Part shown: positions 26,829-33,889 of the stretch, piece by piece
Layout: the number at the start of each line of letters is the position of its first letter
Numbering within the stretch: the first letter of the stretch is position 1
Assembly (NCBI GenBank): GCA_041941305.1
Contig: JBGTQJ010000044.1
Coordinates: 9,227-73,226 of the forward strand
Source: JANSWP01 sp041941305
Lineage (GTDB): Bacteria > Bacteroidota > Bacteroidia > Chitinophagales > Saprospiraceae
Length of the DNA: 64,000 bases
Direction of reading: 5' to 3'
Translations under genes and position numbers: made by a program
The notes under the pieces: model-generated
Told to the model about the DNA's origin: nothing
The model's input: only the letters and a program-made list of their open reading frames with translations
Databases searched by the model: none

Positions 26829-28085
26829 ATGATTAGTCAGAAAACAAAAAAACAGCTCTTGAAAAAATTTTCTCATTCTATTGTCCTTTGTTTTGGTTTG
26901 TTTTTCCTTCAATGTCAGAAATCAACCTACCAGGAACCTCAAATTGACAATTCTACAGAGGTTATTTTTTCCAAGCCAGGGAGTGCTAACATTTTCAGTA
27001 CAAAGGAGATTTTTGAGGAAATAACCTACATACAGCTGAAAGGAACTAATAATAAACTTGAAAATAGTCTTACAAAACTCCAGGTAACGAATGAAAATAT
27101 CTTTGTCTTTAGGGATGATAAAGAGGAATCACTGAATGTCTTTGACAGAAATGGAGCATTTAAATACGGCATTAGTAACGTTGAAGGCAAACATGAACTA
27201 TATCGCGTCCATGACTTTTATGTAGATGAAAAAAATGGGTTCATTGAGATGGTAGATCTTTTAACCAAAAACTTTCTTCGCTTTGATGTCAAAACAGGAT
27301 CGCTAATTGAACAAATCCCAACTTCTAACCCTTATCAATATCTAACAAAGCTAAAAAATGGACCATATGTCTTCAGATCTGCGGATGAATGCGATGACCC
27401 CGTAAAAGGAAAACTTCATTTCTCTTACTATCCAAAGGAATTTACAAACTCTTTTATAAAGAAGCCTGATAATTTATGTGAATACATTCCATTTGGAATC
27501 ATGCCCTTTTCAAATCAGTTTGGAGACAGAGTCCTTTTTACAGAAGAGTTTTCTAATATCATCTATGGTGTAAATAAAAATGGAGTGCAACCAGTTTATA
27601 AATTTGATCCAAATGGTTTTTGGGTACCTGAAAACCTGATTTTAGAAATTGAGAACGCAGATGATCCTTATGATTATATGGATCGATTGAGAAGCAATTA
27701 TATCACCCAAATTAGATTTATTCGGGAATTTAATAATACAATATTCTTCACACACTTTTCAGGAGTGGGAGCCTTCTGGAATTTTTACAACAAAAATGAT
27801 AAATCAGTAACCACCTTTGATTTACCACCACACTTTATAAACAAGCCAAATGACTTAGATGGTGGGAAAATGTTTGGAATACCCTTAGCAAACTACAACG
27901 ATCAATTAGTCTTCATTTTACAAGCCCACCACATTTTAAATTATTACCACCAATACTTATCAGAAGAAGAGAAAGAGAAAATTCAATCAGATAAGAACAA
28001 CAATTTCACAAAACTCATCAATGAGATAGGTTATAATGACTTACCAATACTGGTTTTTGCAAAACTAAAACCAAAGTTTTTATAA
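26829..28085 (+). CDS. 6-bladed beta-propeller lipoprotein
   Basis: A 418-residue lipoprotein with a signal ending FFLQC (lipobox Cys29). The body has the sequence style of Bacteroidota 6-bladed propellers: EEITYIQLKG near the start, then repeated blades such as LNVFDRNGAFKYGISNVEGKHELYRVHDF. The family lacks known catalysis. The preceding small Cys-rich peptide gene and the double-hairpin element at 26759 in its immediate upstream region suggest a linked, possibly attenuated unit (inference). Confidence 0.7.
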   Translation: MISQKTKKQLLKKFSHSIVLCFGLFFLQCQKSTYQEPQIDNSTEVIFSKPGSANIFSTKEIFEEITYIQLKGTNNKLENSLTKLQVTNENIFVFRDDKEESLNVFDRNGAFKYGISNVEGKHELYRVHDFYVDEKNGFIEMVDLLTKNFLRFDVKTGSLIEQIPTSNPYQYLTKLKNGPYVFRSADECDDPVKGKLHFSYYPKEFTNSFIKKPDNLCEYIPFGIMPFSNQFGDRVLFTEEFSNIIYGVNKNGVQPVYKFDPNGFWVPENLILEIENADDPYDYMDRLRSNYITQIRFIREFNNTIFFTHFSGVGAFWNFYNKNDKSVTTFDLPPHFINKPNDLDGGKMFGIPLANYNDQLVFILQAHHILNYYHQYLSEEEKEKIQSDKNNNFTKLINEIGYNDLPILVFAKLKPKFL

Positions 28086-28542
28086 CAGATTAAAAAAAAC
28101 GCTCAAGCAGGTTTACCTTTTTTCCAGTCAGGTAATATTTAAATAGACGGTTCAATAGAGTAAGTTTTGAATTCTCAAATGAATTTCTTAATGCATATTC
28201 AAAAAGCTCAGAATAAAAACCAGAAATCAAATATGAATTTTTCGACATTCAAAACTGAACTCATTCTGAATAAGGTTACAATCGAAATCCATTCAGGTCA
28301 ATTCAAACAAGTGTAATATAACACTGTAATTTCGAATGACATTTTCATAACAACCTCAATTCTGTAAAGCTGTCACTGGGCGGTAGCCGAAAAGCCCAAA
28401 GCTAAAAGAAAAGAGAGTAGGCATTGAAACCATAATATTTATCAAGGAGAAAGAAAAACCTTTGAGTCCTTTATAGTCCCTACAAAGGCTAGAACCTTAT
28501 TTGATTTTTCTACTCCCACAAATCAAATTAAAACAATTTATC
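28086..28542. other. 457-bp gap with a structured 5' leader
   Basis: It contains AGTGT/ACACT around AATATA (28311-28325) and the leader motif at 28379-28424. The remaining bases are A/T-rich and show no reading frame. A TTG at 28501 would extend the following gene, but its translation does not look like a signal peptide. Confidence 0.4.
28379..28424 (+). promoter_or_regulatory. Leader motif GGCGGTnGCnGAAAAGCC...GTAGGCAT, copy B
   Basis: GGGCGGTAGCCGAAAAGCCC then AAAAGAGAGTAGGCAT lies about 120 bases before the ATG at 28543. It matches copy A at 21755 in both conserved blocks but has an 11-13 base longer connector, which is the behaviour expected of a structured RNA. Confidence 0.45.
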
Positions 28543-29286
28543 ATGAAAAATTTCGCAATTATTTTCACACTCACATTAGTATTAGCAAACATGAATTCTA
28601 TCTTTGGTCAAACAGAATGGTCAAAAAGCGTTTTTAACGACCCATATGATCATTCCTATAGATTGGGGAATACGGTTGTTGGAGATAGCGACCTTAGTAT
28701 TCCTTCAGCAGGAATTCTAAAAGTTGTCAGCAAAAAAGTAAGTGGCTCTTGCAAATGTGAAGGCGGTTCTCGTCCAGTTCAAATTATCGCCAGTAAAGTA
28801 GACAAAGCTTTTACGATTTTTGAAAACGAGACTTTAGGCGATTGGCAAGCAAATGAAAACACTGTTTTTCAGGTGGGAAAAGGCGGTCGTACCTTTATCG
28901 GAATCAGCCAACATCAGGTTGGGCAAATTGCTCCTGGTGCAGCAACGAGTGCAATGCTTTATGTCAATGGCAGAATACTTTCAGAAGAAGTAAAAGTCGA
29001 TCTCTCACAAAACTGGCCAGATTACGTTTTTGATAAGTCTTATCAATTGATGCCATTAAATGAACTGGAAGCATATATTGCTAAAGAAAGTCACCTACCT
29101 GGCATCCCATCTGCTCAGGAAGTTGCCGAAAATGAAGGGTTTGATTTAGGTGAGATGTCAAGAAAACTTTTGGAAAAGGTAGAGGAGTTGTCTCTTTATG
29201 TAATTGATTTGAATAAGAACCTGGAAACGATGAAAAAGGAAAATGAAGAATTACAAAAGGAAATAGCATCGCTTCGTTCCAACTAG
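28543..29286 (+). CDS. Exported coiled-coil protein with tail-fibre-like C-terminal module
   Basis: About 247 residues. The signal peptide is MKNFAIIFTLTLVLANMNSIFGQ. The middle has a CKCEGG pair and beta-rich sequence. The C-terminus carries a module frequent in Bacteroidota surface proteins: PDYVFDKSYQLMPLNELE, then HLPGIPSAQEV, then LGEMSRKLLEKVEELSLYVIDLNK. It ends in a parallel-looking coiled coil. It is likely a trimeric or oligomeric surface protein; the ligand is unknown. A TTG at 28501 is rejected as the start because ATG at 28543 gives the signal peptide. Confidence 0.65.
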   Translation: MKNFAIIFTLTLVLANMNSIFGQTEWSKSVFNDPYDHSYRLGNTVVGDSDLSIPSAGILKVVSKKVSGSCKCEGGSRPVQIIASKVDKAFTIFENETLGDWQANENTVFQVGKGGRTFIGISQHQVGQIAPGAATSAMLYVNGRILSEEVKVDLSQNWPDYVFDKSYQLMPLNELEAYIAKESHLPGIPSAQEVAENEGFDLGEMSRKLLEKVEELSLYVIDLNKNLETMKKENEELQKEIASLRSN

Positions 29287-29329
29287 TTTAGCGTTTTTGG
29301 TAATCCCACTTTCCGTTACTTTTTATTCC

Positions 29330-29625
29330 GAACTTATTTAAAAACTCCTGCTGTTACCGAGGACAAAGGCTTGTGGTTGCTGGCGAAGCTCATTTTGAGT
29401 TTCGTAGCCAAACAGGGTGACCGAGAACCTAGGATTTGCGAAATCTTCAAGATTTATTAAATCTCAATTCCTTGATTTACAGCCAGTTAAGATTTACTAG
29501 ATTTTTAAAATCTAGCAAATCAATAATTTCCGGTCACCCTGCAAAGCTACGGGACGAAAAATAGCTGAAGTCCAACGGGCACAATGCTTTGTGCGCAGGT
29601 AAGCAAGGAGTTTTTAAACAAGTTC
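29330..29625. mobile_element. 296-bp fold-back element with about 23-bp terminal inverted repeats (MITE-like)
   Basis: The left end GAACTTaTTTAAAAACTCCT plus GCT (29330-29352) matches the reverse complement of the right end (29602-29625) with one substitution and one inserted T. TCC directly precedes the left end and follows the right end, a possible 3-bp target duplication. A second nested pair CGTAGC...CAGGGTGACCG (29403-29423) / CGGTCACCCTG...GCTACG (29531-29551) and three inner hairpins around 29441-29512 fill it. There is no reading frame. It could be a non-autonomous transposon or a large structured RNA. Confidence 0.6.
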
Positions 29626-29633
29626 TCCTTAAT

Positions 29634-29745
29634 GATTTAGGTTTTTGGCAAATACCCTAGAAACAATAGACACATACTCCAACAAGTATGACTGGTGAGC
29701 TATGTTTTATGCCCATACAAAAAACAATAGCTCACTACCTAAATC
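29634..29745. repeat. Second nested inverted-repeat structure
   Basis: GATTTAGGT (29634-29642) pairs with ACCTAAATC (29737-29745). Inside, GTGAGCTAT (29695-29703) pairs with ATAGCTCAC (29727-29735), and CATAC...GTATG (29672-29690) forms a third stem. It starts nine bases after the fold-back element and ends about 50 bases before the next gene, so it may be the 5' UTR of that gene. Confidence 0.5.
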
Positions 29746-29796
29746 TTTTAAATTATTGATTCGAGATTTGTCAAAAAACCACAACAAATTGTCAAC

Positions 29797-31158
29797 ATGA
29801 AAAAGTCATATATAACTGTAATGCTTCTTCAATTTGCTTTTTGGTATGGCCTTACAGCTCAAAATTTTCCCAACCTGGATCTATCATTCTATGCGACAAC
29901 AACCAATATAATTCTGGATCCAGATCCCATAGCAACGAATCCAGCCATGGCACCGTGGTGGTTAACGCATGGTTCGCCGACAGCCTGGCGTGCTACTTCT
30001 AACCCGGAAAGGTATTCAATGCTTGTTTTTGGAGGAGAAAAACTTTCTAATGCTTTTGCCTCTGCTGATCCTTTTAGTGAAGGTGCTTTTTATCCTACTT
30101 ATATTGAAAAAGATCACACATACAATATTAGTGCAAAAATAGGTGGATGGGGAGGATCAGATAACAAAGTAGATAAGGCATACATCTATTTTGCAAGTGA
30201 TGTTCCGGATGAAACAGATAAACCTGATGATGGAACCCGATCCTTTGATTTCCCAGATGTGCCAAACAAACAAATTATTTTTTATGAAGAAGGATTCGAA
30301 ACTGGTGGCAGCTATAGTGGACACCAGGATTTAAATGTAACCATTACTGCAGATGACAATTATGAGGGTATCTGGATTACAATTAAAGACAATGATGGAG
30401 GAACTGATAATCTACCCGATAGCAGAGCCTCATTTTCAGTAATCGGTTTAGAAATCAAATGTTGCCCGGATTATGAGGAGTTTCACACAACCGAAAATCC
30501 TACACACATTCCTCTACCTACTTTGACACATGTAAATGATAAAATATTAGCGATAGCAGATGATGGAGATATCTTAGTCAATGATGGAGAAGACGTTACA
30601 TTTAAATCTGGTGGAGAAATAGAAATCGTTGCCCCCCTGGAAGACGCTTTTTTCGTGGAAAGTGGTGCCAAATTCTTCGCAACAATTGAAGACTGTGAAT
30701 GTCCAACATCAAGTAAAGGAGTATGTAATAATGGAACCACACCAAATCTTCTTCAAATTCAGAAGACTCAATTATCTACGAATCAGAGTAAGGAAGAAAA
30801 TTCATTCCCACTCAATTTTTGCCCAATGACCATTAATTTAGAAGTGGATATTGGATTCACAAACTTGATTGCTTCAACAGCCATTGGGCAAACTACCTCA
30901 ACCCTTTCCTCCTACCCAAATCCTTTTGAAGTTGAAACGACTATTGATTTAAAAGTAGATCAAATAGATAATTATGACTTAAAAGTCTATGATTTACGTG
31001 GAAAGAATATTTTGACCATTTTGCATTCAGAGAATCTCCCGGCTGGAACCTACTCCTTCTCAATTAGGTCCACTGATTTACCAAATTCAGGAATGTATTT
31101 TTTAAAGTTGACCAATTCCAATGGGGAGAGCCAGATCCAAAAGCTAATATTACAATAG
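29797..31158 (+). CDS. T9SS-sorted secreted protein of unknown function
   Basis: A 453-residue exported protein (signal ending YGLTAQ). The first 210 residues form a beta-sandwich-like region (ISAKIGGWGGSDNKVDKAYIYFASD..., then a Cys pair IKCCPD). Next comes a stretch typical of Bacteroidota repeat stacks (ILVNDGEDVTFKSGGEIEI...FFVESGAKF). The C-terminus is a type A sorting domain (SSYPNPFEVETTIDLKV to the end). It should be displayed on or released from the surface. No catalytic motif is recognised. Confidence 0.7.
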   Translation: MKKSYITVMLLQFAFWYGLTAQNFPNLDLSFYATTTNIILDPDPIATNPAMAPWWLTHGSPTAWRATSNPERYSMLVFGGEKLSNAFASADPFSEGAFYPTYIEKDHTYNISAKIGGWGGSDNKVDKAYIYFASDVPDETDKPDDGTRSFDFPDVPNKQIIFYEEGFETGGSYSGHQDLNVTITADDNYEGIWITIKDNDGGTDNLPDSRASFSVIGLEIKCCPDYEEFHTTENPTHIPLPTLTHVNDKILAIADDGDILVNDGEDVTFKSGGEIEIVAPLEDAFFVESGAKFFATIEDCECPTSSKGVCNNGTTPNLLQIQKTQLSTNQSKEENSFPLNFCPMTINLEVDIGFTNLIASTAIGQTTSTLSSYPNPFEVETTIDLKVDQIDNYDLKVYDLRGKNILTILHSENLPAGTYSFSIRSTDLPNSGMYFLKLTNSNGESQIQKLILQ

Positions 31159-31423
31159 TCCTTTCTCGATGAAAATGATTAATGTTTTTGAACCACAATT
31201 CTCCCTTTGACTCTTGGAGGTGATGCATTGAGCTTGTGCTCTATGTAGAGTAAAAGGTGTTGCTTCCAAAAGGGTTTTCGAGGGAAATCAATGATTTAGC
31301 TGAGAAAAAAGGTTGTATAGGCATTAGTTCCAAAATTAATCAATAAAGAAGTTTTCTTAGGAGCAAGTTGGACAGTCAACTTGCTCTTTCCCATTTATTA
31401 AAGTCCAAAACCAAAATTCTCCC
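31159..31423. other. First part of the 519-bp gap before rplU; no gene seen
   Basis: A/T-rich sequence without a coding signal. A faint resemblance to the TAGGCAT leader motif occurs at about 31300-31330 (GCTGAG...TATAGGCATTAGTTC) but lacks the GGCGGT block. Confidence 0.3.
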
Positions 31424-31530
31424 TACCTTTGCCCCACCTAAAAGCAATACTTCAAGCTGAAGTTTGCTCACCTCGACTTGAAATGATTTTAGGTGCCTTC
31501 TGGATTTATTCAGAAGGCTTTGTTTTTTAG
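31424..31530 (+). ncRNA. Candidate short RNA or attenuator upstream of rplU
   Basis: TACCTTTG at 31424-31431 fits the Bacteroidota -7 element. The expected transcript begins near 31437. CACCTAAAA (31435-31443) can pair with TTTTAGGTG (31487-31495) around an ACTTCAAGCTGAAGT hairpin. GCCTTCTG/CAGAAGGC (31495-31518) followed by TTTGTTTTTT is a good intrinsic terminator. The unit could be a free sRNA of about 90 nt or a premature-termination leader for rplU. Confidence 0.4.
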
Positions 31531-31549
31531 AGGCAAATCCGTACTTTTG
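31519..31549 (+). promoter_or_regulatory. Promoter of rplU-rpmA
   Basis: TTTG (31519-31522), 19 bases, then TACTTTTG (31542-31549) matches the Bacteroidota housekeeping consensus exactly. The -33 box overlaps the T tract of the upstream terminator. AGAGGC/GCCTCT flanks the -7 box. Confidence 0.75.
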
Positions 31550-31677
31550 CGCCTCTTTTTTGAAAAGCTATTTTTGTTGAGAATAAAGCAGTGAGAATAG
31601 AGAAGCGAGACAATTTAAATTTTGTTCATTTCTCACTTCAAACATCTTTGTTCTACAAAAGAAAAATCTGAATCAAC

Positions 31678-31995
31678 ATGTCAATGTTCGCAGTCGTAAC
31701 AATAGCCGGTCAGCAGTTCAAAGTGACAGAAGGTCAGGAGATCTTTGTCCACCGGTTAGAAGCCAAAGACGGGGACAATGTTTCTTTCGATCAGGTACAC
31801 CTGGTTGATAGAAGCGGAGAAATCCTCTTGGGCACGCCGGTGCTGGACAACGCAGCAGTTGGTGCTACCGTTTTGGGGCATCAGAAAGGCGATAAAGTAA
31901 TCGTATTTAAAAAGAAACGTAGAAAAGGCTACCGCAAGAAAAACGGTCATCGCCAGCAATTCACTAAAATTAGAATTGATTCTATTAAGTCGTAA
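31678..31995 (+). CDS. rplU: Large-subunit ribosomal protein L21
   Basis: A 105-residue protein with the L21 signature: FAVVTIAGQQFKVTEGQ at the N-terminus, the LLGTPVLDNAAVGATVLGHQKGDKVIVFKKKRRKGYRKKNGHRQ core and a C-terminal TKIRIDSI. It binds 23S rRNA in the 50S subunit. It is normal in length and lacks the C-terminal fusion domain found on L21 of some relatives. It precedes rpmA, as usual, but the 170-bp spacer is unusually long and holds short tandem repeats. Confidence 0.97.
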   Translation: MSMFAVVTIAGQQFKVTEGQEIFVHRLEAKDGDNVSFDQVHLVDRSGEILLGTPVLDNAAVGATVLGHQKGDKVIVFKKKRRKGYRKKNGHRQQFTKIRIDSIKS

Positions 31996-31998
31996 AGA

Positions 31999-32160
31999 CG
32001 TTGAACGGTTGATGGTGGACGGTTGACGGTTCAAAAAAAATTTAAGTCCAGTTTGACAATTTGGATAAAACATTAAAAGAAGATTTGAATCATCTATTTA
32101 AATCTGATTATGTTCGATACGAATGATTCGTAAATCCAAAATCGTAAATCGTAAATCAAA
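31999..32160. repeat. Short tandem repeats in the rplU-rpmA spacer
   Basis: 31999-32031 holds CGGTTGAtGGtggaCGGTTGACGGTT, the same word family as 56806-56836. 32125-32160 holds three ATCGTAAAT-like units. Neither block codes for protein. Confidence 0.6.
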
Positions 32161-32165
32161 ATATC

Positions 32166-32948
32166 ATGGCACATAAAAAAGGTGTTGGTAGTACGGATAA
32201 CGGAAGGGATAGCAATCCTAATAGACGGGGAGTAAAATTGTATGGTGGCCAGTTAGCCCTTGCAGGAAATATCATTGTTCGCCAGAGTGGTACAAAGTAT
32301 CATCCTGGAGAAAATGTTTATATGGGTAAAGATTTCACACTTCATGCAAAAGTGGACGGCACGGTTGCATTCCGCAAGCGAAGGTTGAATCGAACTTTTG
32401 TGAGCATCATTCCTTTTGAAGAAGTAGCTGAAACCAAAGCCAAGGTTGAAAAGCCAAAAGCCAAACCTGCTGCTAAACCAAAACCAGCTGTAGAAGAGCC
32501 TGTAGCGGAGACAAAAGCTGCAGTTGCAAAAACTCCAGCTCCTGCGGTCGAAGAGGCAAGCGCTCCGGTTAAAAAAGCTGCTGCTCCGAAAAAAGAGCCT
32601 AAAGCAGAAAAACCTGCCAAAGCTTCCGGTTCTGAAAAAATCACCTTACCTTCCGGAAAGAAAATCAAGCAAGATGACTTGAAGATGATTGAGGGAGTTG
32701 GTCCAAAGATTGAAGGATTGTTGAATGATGCAGGTTTTACAACCTGGAAATCAGTTGCAGAAGCTGATATTGAAAAATTACAAGCCGTTTTAGACGCAGC
32801 AGGTTCTCGTTACAAAATGCACCAGCCTACTACCTGGGCGAAGCAAGCGAAACTAGCAGCTGAAGGAAATTGGGAGTTGTTGGAGAAATACCAGGATTGG
32901 TTGGATAAAGGAAGAGAACCAGAGGGTGAAACATTCCCAGGCGTGTAA
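32166..32948 (+). CDS. rpmA: Ribosomal protein L27 with C-terminal helix-hairpin-helix extension
   Basis: Residues 1-85 are standard L27 (MAHKKGVGSTDNGRDSNPNRRGVK, GNIIVRQSGTKYHPG, GKDFTLHAKVDG). This protein sits at the peptidyl-transferase centre through its N-terminal tail. Unusually it continues: about 70 residues of Lys/Ala/Pro/Glu linker, then a domain of about 100 residues with an HhH motif (LKMIEGVGPKIEGLLNDAGF) and PTTWAKQAKLAAEGNWELL. The full length of 260 compares with about 85 for a normal L27. A similar tail on L21 is known in Bacteroidota as an L21/unknown-domain fusion. The tail may add RNA or DNA contacts. Confidence 0.93.
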   Translation: MAHKKGVGSTDNGRDSNPNRRGVKLYGGQLALAGNIIVRQSGTKYHPGENVYMGKDFTLHAKVDGTVAFRKRRLNRTFVSIIPFEEVAETKAKVEKPKAKPAAKPKPAVEEPVAETKAAVAKTPAPAVEEASAPVKKAAAPKKEPKAEKPAKASGSEKITLPSGKKIKQDDLKMIEGVGPKIEGLLNDAGFTTWKSVAEADIEKLQAVLDAAGSRYKMHQPTTWAKQAKLAAEGNWELLEKYQDWLDKGREPEGETFPGV

Positions 32949-32991
32949 TTCACTACGAAATAGTTTTAGTTTTCATAGCTTTATATTTGGA

Positions 32992-33021
32992 GTCCTGCCC
33001 ACAAAGGCAGGGCTTTTTTTT
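32992..33021 (+). terminator. Rho-independent terminator after rpmA
   Basis: GTCCTGCC (32992-32999) pairs with GGCAGGGC (33006-33013) around CACAAA, followed by eight T. The convergent batE-like gene ends 11 bp further on. Confidence 0.9.
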
Positions 33022-33031
33022 ATCTTGATTT

Positions 33032-33889
33032 TTAAATCTCCTCCAATGCCTCTCCAAATAACCAGCCTTCTTCTCCATTAGTCAATTTTACTTTTTTCCA
33101 GGTTTCAATTTCATCTATCAATTCAACTTTGGTCCCCTCGTGTAGCAAATAGATCTCTCTGCTCCTTACATCTGCTGCAATCCTTAAAGCCACTTCTTTT
33201 TCTAAAATAATAGCTTGACCGGAATGATATTCAAAGGCAGAACGACTCGCCGCCAGGGCGAAAGGCAAAATGGAAATCAAAATTAAAATTAGTCCTGCAA
33301 AAAAACCTTGTTTCCTTTTAAGTCTATTTCCGGAAAATTGCCAAACAATCCATCCAATTATTCCCGAGCACAATATCAATAGTGCCACAATACTCCAGGT
33401 GGTAGATGAAGCACTTTGTCTCAAGGAATCCCACCATTTTTTTAAAAAGAAAGGAGAAATTGTTTCCAAATCATCAATTAACATGGACCTAGCATAGGAA
33501 AGGTTGTTTCTGGCATCTTTATATCCGGGTTTTTGAAGCAATGCCCGTTCATAATTCAAAACAGCATTGCCAAGGTCTTCAATTTTTAAATAAGTATTGC
33601 CTAAATTGTAATACACTTCTTTGGAAATAAAACCTTTGGTTAGCAAGGAATCATAAGCTTGAATTGCTTGAATATAGTTGCCATTCTGGAAATGTGTATT
33701 CGCCTTATCGAACAACTCTTGGGGGTTTTCGGCTTTTAGATGATTATTGGCAAGTCCCAAAAAAAAGATAAGCTGCAAGAAGAAGGAAGTAAGATATTGG
33801 CGTTTTTTATAGACGCTAAAAATTGAAAGCTGCCTCAATGGAAATGTTGATAGGTTAATCATCTTAAACATCAATCCACTACCTTTCAT
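33032..33889 (-). CDS. batE: BatE-like TPR/SH3 membrane protein
   Basis: A 285-residue protein with an N-terminal hydrophobic signal (about 33-49), TPR repeats (about 57-125: ANTHFQNGNYIQAIQAYDSLL, YYNLGNTYLKIEDLGNAVLNYERAL), two TM helices (about 162-180 and 193-212) and a C-terminal SH3b domain (ALRIAADVRSREIYLLHEGTKV...). This is the layout of BatE from the Bacteroides aerotolerance operon, but batA-D are not adjacent. Its ATG overlaps the stop of the ostA-like gene (ATGA), indicating translational coupling. A Met at residue 7 or 10 is an alternative start. Confidence 0.75.
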   Translation of the reverse strand: MKGSGLMFKMINLSTFPLRQLSIFSVYKKRQYLTSFFLQLIFFLGLANNHLKAENPQELFDKANTHFQNGNYIQAIQAYDSLLTKGFISKEVYYNLGNTYLKIEDLGNAVLNYERALLQKPGYKDARNNLSYARSMLIDDLETISPFFLKKWWDSLRQSASSTTWSIVALLILCSGIIGWIVWQFSGNRLKRKQGFFAGLILILISILPFALAASRSAFEYHSGQAIILEKEVALRIAADVRSREIYLLHEGTKVELIDEIETWKKVKLTNGEEGWLFGEALEEI

